Shown in pieces: positions 57,920-64,000 of a DNA stretch of 64,000 bases. The position numbers were made by a program, and so were the translations under genes. Positions within the stretch are counted from its first letter, which is position 1, and the number at the start of each line of letters is the position of its first letter. Source of the stretch: Posidonia oceanica. Taxonomy: Eukaryota > Streptophyta > Magnoliopsida > Alismatales > Posidoniaceae. Where the stretch lies: the NCBI GenBank assembly GCA_037176725.1, contig JAZBRS010000020.1, positions 101,822,501-101,886,500 of the forward strand. The letters run 5' to 3'. The notes under the pieces are model-generated. The model made no database searches. It was given only the letters and a program-made list of their open reading frames with translations, and was not told the DNA's origin.

Positions 57920-59300
57920 TGTCCTTTTCTTTCTCTCTTTTTTTCTTTTTGTATTTTCTTTTTTTTTTCTTTTTCTTTTTCTTTTTTTTTGCTTTTGTCT
58001 TTTCTTTTTGTTTTTTTTTTGCTTTTGCCTTTCTAGACTATTACAAAAGATAAAAAAGAAATTACAAACTCAAGGAACACAAATTAATACAGACTCGATG
58101 GAATTAAAAAAAATTAACAAAAATTGAAACAGTTGTGCTTATAGCCCTGTGATCAGTAATGTGCCTAATCCCTGCAAGCAATGCACTGAAACGTATGGTC
58201 CCCTATAGCCGCCTGTTTTACAGGCGGCCGGACAAGTCGCCGATTTCACCGGCAGCTCAGCGAGGTGCCTCCTGAACAGGCGGCTGTGCCCCTTGTTCAG
58301 TCAGTAAACCAGGTCTGTCTTGGATAGACCACGCAACAGCCAGGAAAGAAAATGAGAACATATTTCAAACAATGCATTGCTTTTACTTGTTTAAGTGTTT
58401 AATTAATGGATTGATTAATTAAACCTGCGTGGGTCACAAGTAACTGGGATTGCTTGGCTTTAAGGTACTCCTCCTTGACCTTCTCTAGGGTCCACCAAGA
58501 GGGGCCTAGATGGGGGGCTTGCCTCTCTAAAGAGGGACCCTCCACCTAGGACTCTGTCCTTAGGCTCGGCACTTAACAAACCATGAAGCAGGAAGTAAAC
58601 ACGAAGTACTAAGGTGTAAAGTATCTACCAAGTTTCACTATTGGCTCAGGGAGAGAGAGGAGCCAATAACAACACTTGGGACACCTTGAGATCTTGATCT
58701 AACTATTGCAGCTAACACTGAGTATGGGAGAGCGACTTGCACTGGCCCGGGTTCGCTCAGGTTAACTGTTCTAGCTAGAGGAAGACTTCCTCAAGGGACT
58801 TCCACTTTAATACTAAACAATTAGTTTCCACCTTAAGGGTGGACACAAGCAAATCTAAAAACTATTAAAAAACTAAAACACAGTGGACATGGAGAGTTGT
58901 TTCTAATTTTTTTTAATGCTACTATAGATCTAAAAATACAACACAAAATACAGGAAAAAAACCAAAGCTCTGCAGTAAAAAATGGACTGGTGAAGTCGCC
59001 TGTATAAATGGCATCTCTGTTAGTCGCCCTCTGGAGGAGCGACTAGGACAGGCGCTTCTAAGACAAGCGGCTAGCAGCACAGTGTTCTGACCTCAGTAAA
59101 ATGGTCTCAGTTGTTGGAGCTTGGGATTTTACTGATGTTAGAAATAGAAGAAGAGAAAAAAAACGAGAAAAGGTTTGGGGTATCGTGAAAACCTAAGCGT
59201 ACGATTACCCGAACCCAAAAAAAACTACTCCTAAATCTATGAGAATGATGGAAAGGAAGGGAGGAATTGACTCACGTAGCACGGGGGTTGGCTAAAGCCG
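57920..59300 (-). promoter_or_regulatory. Leader of element B with six 27-bp modules
   Basis: Two groups of 9-9-9 modules lie between primer site and gag. They start at 58205, 58233 and 58261, and at 58992, 59020 and 59048. The first has arms ATAGCCGCC and GGCGGCCGG with a tgttttaca spacer, and GCCGCCTG pairs perfectly with CAGGCGGC. A T-rich tract is at 57920-58030. No open gene was recognised. Confidence 0.85.
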
Positions 59301-59320
59301 AGTCCCACCGTGATCGCCAC
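59301..59320 (-). other. Primer binding site of element B
   Basis: On the minus strand GTGGCGATCACGGTGGGACT starts 7 nt after the 5' LTR. It resembles the TGGCGACTCNGCTGGGG-type sites of Ogre/Tat elements. The tRNA was not identified. Confidence 0.6.
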
Positions 59321-59327
59321 TTCTGTC

Positions 59328-60873
59328 TGTAGTGTGGAATTTGGGGGGTGTGTTTTGAGAAGATGTCGGCGCTTCCACGTACGTCGTCAACTCCGTTGTG
59401 ATCGCCACTCGGCTTTGGGTAGACAAGACACTTGGGGGGAGATTATGATGAGGTGGGTCCTCGGACCACTAGATCGACGGCAAGATGTCGTCTAGCAGCT
59501 TCCTCGTGCTACGTAAATTCCTTCCTTTCCTTCAAAACAAAACAACATAGATCTAAATTAGCTCAAGTGTAGTAGTCAGCAACCGAAGTAAATGAAACGA
59601 CATGACTAAAAGAAAACAAATACTGATCGGGGGTTGTTCCCCGCATGCATATGCTATGGGTCCTATGCTAAGGAATGTAAAAAAATACAGTAAGAAATTA
59701 GATTGGAGGAAGATACTCCCTTTCACCCTTATGCTGTATGCAATGAAGTTGGAAGGAAGCACGGTCGGAGCTCCGGCGTAGTTGAAGATTTCTGAGATCA
59801 GAGGTAGAAGCTCAGGTTGGTAGCCTATTGGGGAGAGGAGATAGAGTTTTTGGATTGGAAATCTAGCTCTCTGAAGGTGGCTCACAACTGACAGGGCTCT
59901 GCCTCTTTTGGAAATTCCTCTCTAGGGGGGATTTCTCTCTCAAAAATTCCAACCCTCAAACCACCGACCTAGGGGGTCTATTTATAGACTCTAGGGGGTG
60001 AGGACGATTGGAGTTCAGAAAATTCTAGAAAAATGGCAGTTAAGGTTAGTCGCCGGTTCAGGTGGCGACTAAGGCTAGCAACCGCTTAGTCAAAGTGTGG
60101 GAGGACCCAAGAACGAGGCCACGACTATTAGTCACCGGTTGAACTAGCGCCTAACGATCGAGGGGGGATTGGGAAATAACTGTGGAAAAGTGGTTCAAAA
60201 GGAGCCACGATTATTAGTCGTCGCATGGAGTGATGCCTAATGGTAAAGGATCGTGGGAAGACTGAGGCGGTTCCATAACCGCTCAGCCGCCTGATGAGCT
60301 GGCGCCTAAGGGTTGAGGGGATCATGGGAAGCAACCGCTGCCCACGATCGCCCAGTCGCCTTTTCAGGTGGTGTCCAGGTGGGTCGCCTCCTCAGATGGC
60401 TTTTGACTGAGCCGCTTCCTCAGATGGCTTCTAGAGCAATCTGCTAGGCAATGGGCGATGGGCCTAGTCGCTGCTTTAGGCGGCAACTATATGAGTCGCC
60501 TCCCCAACTAGCTATTATCAAGCTTAGGTCATTTCTAACCCTTTTTCTGGGTTTTTGTCAAAGGAAACAAGATAGAAGGCCGGGAAACTACAGATAGTCT
60601 ATGAAATCAAGGAGGCATCTCTGTTAACTCAAATCTAATTTTAAATCTGAGTAGAAGTGAAGGATACCCAGGGTACTCGGACTTGTTGCGAGCCTGAGTG
60701 AGTTAACCCTGCCACAGCCAACAACCTGAGTCTAGGTAGGATCAAGTGATGCTTTAAAGATGTAATGGAATATCTAGAAGATGTGTTATCAAAACTTAGG
60801 CACGAGATTTGGGGCGCCTCAAGGTTTCTACCCTCAAAAGAACTCTCAGAAATGCGAAAATAGGATATCTACA
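59328..60873 (-). repeat. 5' LTR of element B (1546 bp)
   Basis: It has the same ends as the left copy. The minus-strand TATA (complement of tctatttatag) is at 59977-59987. The module array lies at about 60046-60515, upstream in transcription sense; here the first unit pairs TTAGTCGCC with GGCGACTAA perfectly. The target duplication ggggt follows at 60874-60878. Confidence 0.96.
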
Positions 60874-60917
60874 GGGGTGATCCAGCCAAGTTCAGTGAGT
60901 TAAGTCACTGATAAAAC

Positions 60918-61049
60918 GTTATACACCTCATCTGGTGTGGCCAACATTATCCGCTGCATTTTGTGCGTCCAACGTCGGAAAGCTGATTTAAACATTATAC
61001 GCCTCATGTGGCGCGGCTAACGTAGGACGCGCTATGTCTCGTGTACAAC
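60918..61049. repeat. 28-bp modules upstream of PMD gene 3 of element A
   Basis: Units 60918-60945, 60946-60973, 60994-61021 and 61022-61049 are exactly 28 bp and framed by GTT or ATT and AAC. A 20-bp short form fills 60974-60993. The first pairs ATACACC with GGTGTGG at five of seven positions. A TATA box (tataaaag, 61163-61170) follows. Confidence 0.93.
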
Positions 61050-61274
61050 GAAGCGAGCCCAGAATCTTTTCTTTCCTTTCTTGTTCTTGGCTAATCTTTT
61101 GGAATGCTTCGAAATTTTCTCAATGCCCACGTGGGGAGATTTCCCACGATTTTTTCTGTGCTTATAAAAGCCTGGCCACCCCTTGGAATGCGTGCATACT
61201 TGCCCCTTGCATCCTTGCTTGTTGGTGCACTTTTCTCTTGGCTTGAGCTTCTTCCCCTCTTCTCCCTTGCTCTC

Positions 61275-62622
61275 ATGGCTTCTAGTTCAGTCCCCAACGT
61301 TTTCATGCACAACAAGAAGGGAGTTGCAAAACCTTTAGAGGAGATTGAAGGGCATATGATGTCCCATATCAAAGTGGGGAAGGTATGATTTTCCTTCATT
61401 GGTCCTTCCATTCTCTCTTGTTCCTCATGCTTTCAAATTTGTTTTGCAGGAAATCCTCAACTTCACAAAAACGCCCTGCTTTGATAATGACTTCCCTTAC
61501 TATTCTCATTGGGTGAAGGACTTTGTACTTTGGGCTCGGAAAAGGAAATCCATTTTGACCCGTACACGCTTTGGTGGACTTCTGGATTTATTGGACACCC
61601 CCTTGGACTGGCCTCTACTCCATGCTTCATGTGCTTTCTGAAGTACTGAAACTCATACCTTCTTCCTTGGGGGCTGTGAGATGACAATCCTAGTGGAAGA
61701 TGTTCATGGCCTGCTTGGTGTGACTCAGATTGGAGTGGCTCGACCAGATATTGATTTTCCATTGCCATACAGGACAGTGGATATGCAGACATTCATAGAC
61801 CGTATCTTCACTGCTCCGCCTACTTTCCCAGTGATGAGAAGTCACAGACTCAACTTGGCACATTTGTACTACAGCTTTCGGCAGATTGAGGACTCCGCTT
61901 CCCAGGATCAGTTGCTGATGTGTCTGCACTTGCTGATAGGAGGCCTTACTGTGTTTGTCTCCAGAGACTTCTCTTTGGATGTCTACCATACTGAGTTTCT
62001 GATGGGCCTTACTGAGCACTTCTGGCGTTCTCCTTCGGTCGCCATCCTTGCTGCTACATACCTTGGTCTGACCAATGTCTCAACTGGAAGGGACTTTGTA
62101 GGCTCTCCTTTTCTTCTTTCCAGGTGGCTGCAGGTCCATTTCCTGAGGCTCGAGCCTGCGAGGACTGATTTGGTCGAGGAAATGGGTTGTTCTTTGTCTT
62201 CTGCCCCTATTGATGTCTTCGCACCTTCCACGCCTTTCTATCATAAGTACCAGGCACGAGGCTCTTCAGTTGAGTTGGAGTTGATAGGGCCCACTCACTT
62301 TGTGGTGTACAACTCCCATCGCTATTTTGAGATGGTGGGGTGGAAGAAAGGGGTGCCACCTCGGCTGAGTTCTATTCCGCGTATCTAGGTTCAGGAGCGC
62401 AGTCTTCCATCTGATGCAGTGATGGTGTACTACATCCGGGCTCTTTGGTCGTCTCTGGACCGCCATGATGATTCAAATGGGACATCAGCTGCTCCCTTGA
62501 CTTGCTGCCTACTACGGGAGGATGCGCACTGGAGTTGGTATTCAAAGCTACTGCCCAAACCCGAGGAGTGGGTTGAAGCGACCGGCGTGCTGCGCAGGAA
62601 AAGGAAGAAGACAATTAGATAG
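61275..62622 (+). pseudogene. PMD-like additional gene 3 of element A
   Basis: Exon 1 (61275-61382, 36 codons) ends HIKVGK. A gt-ag intron covers 61383-61449 and exon 2 continues in phase 0. Exon 2 carries LDWPLLHASCAF and EMTILVEDVHGLLGV, the same PMD-like pattern as the genes at 28855 and 41450. A FLLSRWLQVHF block and a basic C-terminus LRRKRKKTIR (likely nuclear signal) follow. The frame is unbroken to 62622 except for TGA at 61639 (Trp expected) and TAG at 62386 (Gln plausible), both explicable as transitions. It is the best-preserved PMD copy here. A TATA box at 61163 and 28-bp modules upstream suggest its own promoter. Function is unknown. Confidence 0.75.
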
Positions 62623-62812
62623 GCAATTATTGTAATTCTTTTCATTTTTGGACCATGTATCTTTTATTTTCAAGGAAATAAATATCTCTTTTATTTTTCA
62701 TCCTTGTTCATGTGCTTTGGACTGCACTGAGTTTAGAAATACTCCCTGGTGATTTCAGCATGGGATCAAGCCCCCTCTTTAAAAATTCTGCAGCTTAAGT
62801 CATAGTTAAAAC

Positions 62813-62939
62813 GTAAAACACTCAAACTGGAACTTATAACGTAAGACACCTCATATCTCGCGGTTAACATTCCTCTAGTGATCGTTGTCCGCTCCAAATG
62901 GCGCGTCCAACGTTGGACGCTGAGTTTTGCTCGTTTAAT
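62813..62939. repeat. 28-bp modules downstream of PMD gene 3 of element A
   Basis: Units 62813-62840, 62841-62868, 62884-62911 and 62912-62939 are 28 bp each. A 15-bp partial lies between the second and third. By analogy with 30336-30485 they should precede a further gene, which the next LTR and the window edge interrupt. Confidence 0.92.
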
Positions 62940-62989
62940 GCGTCTGAACTATTTTCCTACACAATCTTAGCGACTTCGTTATTCCATCT

Positions 62990-64000
62990 TGTAGTAATCC
63001 TGAAATTTAGATCGTCCATGCACGATGCCAAAGCTCACGTGCACCAATCGGAACTAGGGTCACTATATGCAGGTGAATCCGAGGAAGAAACTCGACTCAA
63101 AAGACACCGAAAATAGGGACGAAATCAAAGGGAAAAGGAAAGAAAGGGAGTCGCCATCTAATTTTATTAAAACCGGAAAAAACTACGAAAAATGGGTAAA
63201 GAAGATGCAAGGAAAGCAAAATGCAATTAAAAAGCGTGCAAAAGCAATGCAGATGCGCGACACAAGGTCGATGCGACCCAGAGAAGGGTAAGGACTCCTG
63301 TTATGTGCAGGGAATGTGTTAGGCACCCCCGACATGCCTGAGGAATCGGTCTTTCTAGGCATTCTCGCTCGTAAATGCAGAAATGTCGACAATTGCTTGC
63401 CTTTTACTGTACGCCCTAGGGCGATGGATGCAATGCATGCCTTAATGCTTTAAATGCCTAAGTACTTGAAAGCTATGCAGGGGGAATTAAATGTGCAACC
63501 TATAGGCTCAGCAACGCTGCTAGGGTTTCGAATGGGCAAGTCCTGGTTAGTAAGAGCACGTAGGCAGTAAGCATCACTGCCCTAATGCAAGTGTAGGCGA
63601 TAAAACAAAATAGTGGGGAAAACCGAGCAATACAAGCGACATGCAAAGGATAAAGCAAAAGTGGGCACGGAAAACGGTGCAATGCAGATGATATGCAAAG
63701 GAAAACAAATGTAGACGTGCAAAACGGTGCAAACAATGTGAAAGTGGCATGGAAAATGATGCAAAAGTGGCACAGAAAATGATGCAAGCGACGCGGAAAA
63801 CAATGCAAGTGGCACGGAAAATGATGCAAAAGCGACATGGAAAACGACGCAAGCGGTGCGGAAAATGATGCAAAAGCAGTGCGAAAAATGATGCAAGCGG
63901 CACGGAAAACGATGCAAGCGGTGCGGAAAACGAGGCAAGCAAGCGGCATGCAAATGAAGGTGCGAAAAATGGTGCAATGCAATACGCGAAAACGGTGCAG
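62990..64000 (-). mobile_element. End of an Ogre-like LTR in inverted orientation to the solo LTR, continuing past the edge
   Basis: Read on the minus strand, about 63050-63620 is homologous to 37150-37750 of the plus-strand LTR at 33331-37843. Shared landmarks are the tggcgactccc box, the gccgattcc-type stretch and the ggtgcctaacac motif. The left boundary is placed at TGTAGTAATCC (62990), but only one end is visible, so the boundary is tentative. Confidence 0.6.
63600..64000. repeat. About 21-bp tandem repeat in the right-edge LTR
   Basis: Units such as ggcacggaaaatgatgcaag and variants (gcgacatggaaaacgatgca) repeat about 15 times up to the edge. The homologous part of the other LTR lacks this expansion. 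Long minus-strand open frames here are repeat artefacts. Confidence 0.9.

Larger units (their letters stand above)
38850..60873 (-). mobile_element. Element B: complete 22,024-bp Tat-lineage Ty3/gypsy retrotransposon
   Basis: Two LTRs (38850-40428 and 59328-60873) in the same orientation are highly similar (about 95 percent over the first 190 bp by eye). Ends are TGTAG and CTACA. The target duplication ggggt is perfect at 38845-38849 and 60874-60878. On the minus strand, from the right, come the 5' LTR, primer site, leader, gag, two protease domains, RT, RNase H, a second archaeal-type RNase H, integrase, a spacer, two genes in the opposite orientation, a polypurine tract and the 3' LTR. The second RNase H between RT-RH and integrase is diagnostic of the Tat lineage. 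Confidence 0.97.
24693..64000 (-). mobile_element. Element A: Tat-lineage Ty3/gypsy retrotransposon, right end beyond the window, with nested insertions
   Basis: The left end is an LTR (24693-26022) in minus orientation followed by a polypurine tract, so this is the 3' end of a minus-strand element. Moving right come minisatellites, then plus-strand PMD genes at 28855-30204, 30634-38408 and 61275-62622. They are separated by arrays of the same 28-bp inverted-repeat module that sits in the LTR, which is the main reason to treat the parts as one element. It is interrupted by a solo LTR (33331-37843), by element B (38850-60873) and by another LTR from about 62990. Antisense additional genes between pol and the 3' LTR are known in the Tat lineage. 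The gag-pol and 5' LTR are not in the window, so it could also be two fused elements of one family. Confidence 0.6.

Noticed and set aside
61034..61388. Plus-strand frame starting at 61034 or 61104 as the start of PMD gene 3
   Set aside because: ATG 61275 follows a TATA box at 61163 by a normal distance and gives the short phase-0 first exon shared with the gene at 41450.
63500..63982. Phe/Pro/His-rich minus-strand frames near the right edge
   Set aside because: Generated by the 21-bp tandem repeat; all three minus frames look alike.

Overview
The window is repeat-dominated nuclear DNA of a flowering plant. Almost everything in it is a transposable element or the debris of one, mostly from LTR retrotransposons (Ty1/copia, Ty3/gypsy Tat/Ogre-like, a chromovirus) plus a CACTA DNA transposon. 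The only well-preserved ordinary gene is an intronless nepenthesin/CDR1-type aspartic protease at 11322-12701. The species cannot be named from the sequence. No rRNA, tRNA or CRISPR was recognised.

Layout. 1-10203 reads as a decayed CACTA (En/Spm) element: a transposase tail (1-308), a Ptta/En/Spm-type second gene (7537-9549) and a subterminal repeat block (9797-10203). It is split by a copia retrotransposon (1265-6789) flanked by a perfect 5-bp target duplication, gccct. 11322-12701 is the protease gene. 13.7-19.35 kb holds two probable solo LTRs (14389-16577 and 17517-18925) inside older repetitive DNA. 20580-21548 (minus) is a chromovirus integrase-chromodomain remnant. About 23890-24230 (minus) is a fragment of the Rx-type N-terminus of an NLR resistance gene.

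From 24693 to the right edge the window is one nest of Tat-lineage gypsy elements. Element A (24693 to beyond 64000, minus) begins with its 3' LTR and minisatellites. Plus-strand (antisense) additional genes with plant-mobile-domain (PMD) character follow at 28855-30204, 30634-38408 and 61275-62622. Its gag-pol is not in the window. A 4.5-kb solo LTR (33331-37843) sits in an intron of the second gene. A complete 22,024-bp element B (38850-60873, minus) sits in the next spacer with perfect target duplication ggggt. B carries two LTRs, a degraded gag-PR-PR-RT-RH-aRH-IN polyprotein gene (49486-57919) and two antisense PMD genes (41450-42808 and about 43353-48057). A further Ogre-like LTR enters from the right edge (about 62990-64000).

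The most striking signal is a modular inverted repeat. In element A it is a unit of exactly 28 bp framed by GTT and AAC. In element B it is a 27-bp unit built as 9-bp arm, 9-bp spacer, 9-bp arm, with arms like TTAGTCGCC and GGCGACTAA. The units recur dozens of times, often head-to-tail. They lie upstream of the TATA box in the LTR and just upstream of the antisense PMD genes; in B they also lie in the gag leader. Geometry is shared but the sequence is family-specific, which suggests a family-specific cis-element set. By analogy with VANC proteins of VANDAL transposons, the PMD proteins might be the cognate binders, but that is inference.

Most coding copies are dead. Many interrupting stops in B's pol and in the short PMD genes can be explained as C-to-T or G-to-A transitions, as expected in methylated, silenced DNA.
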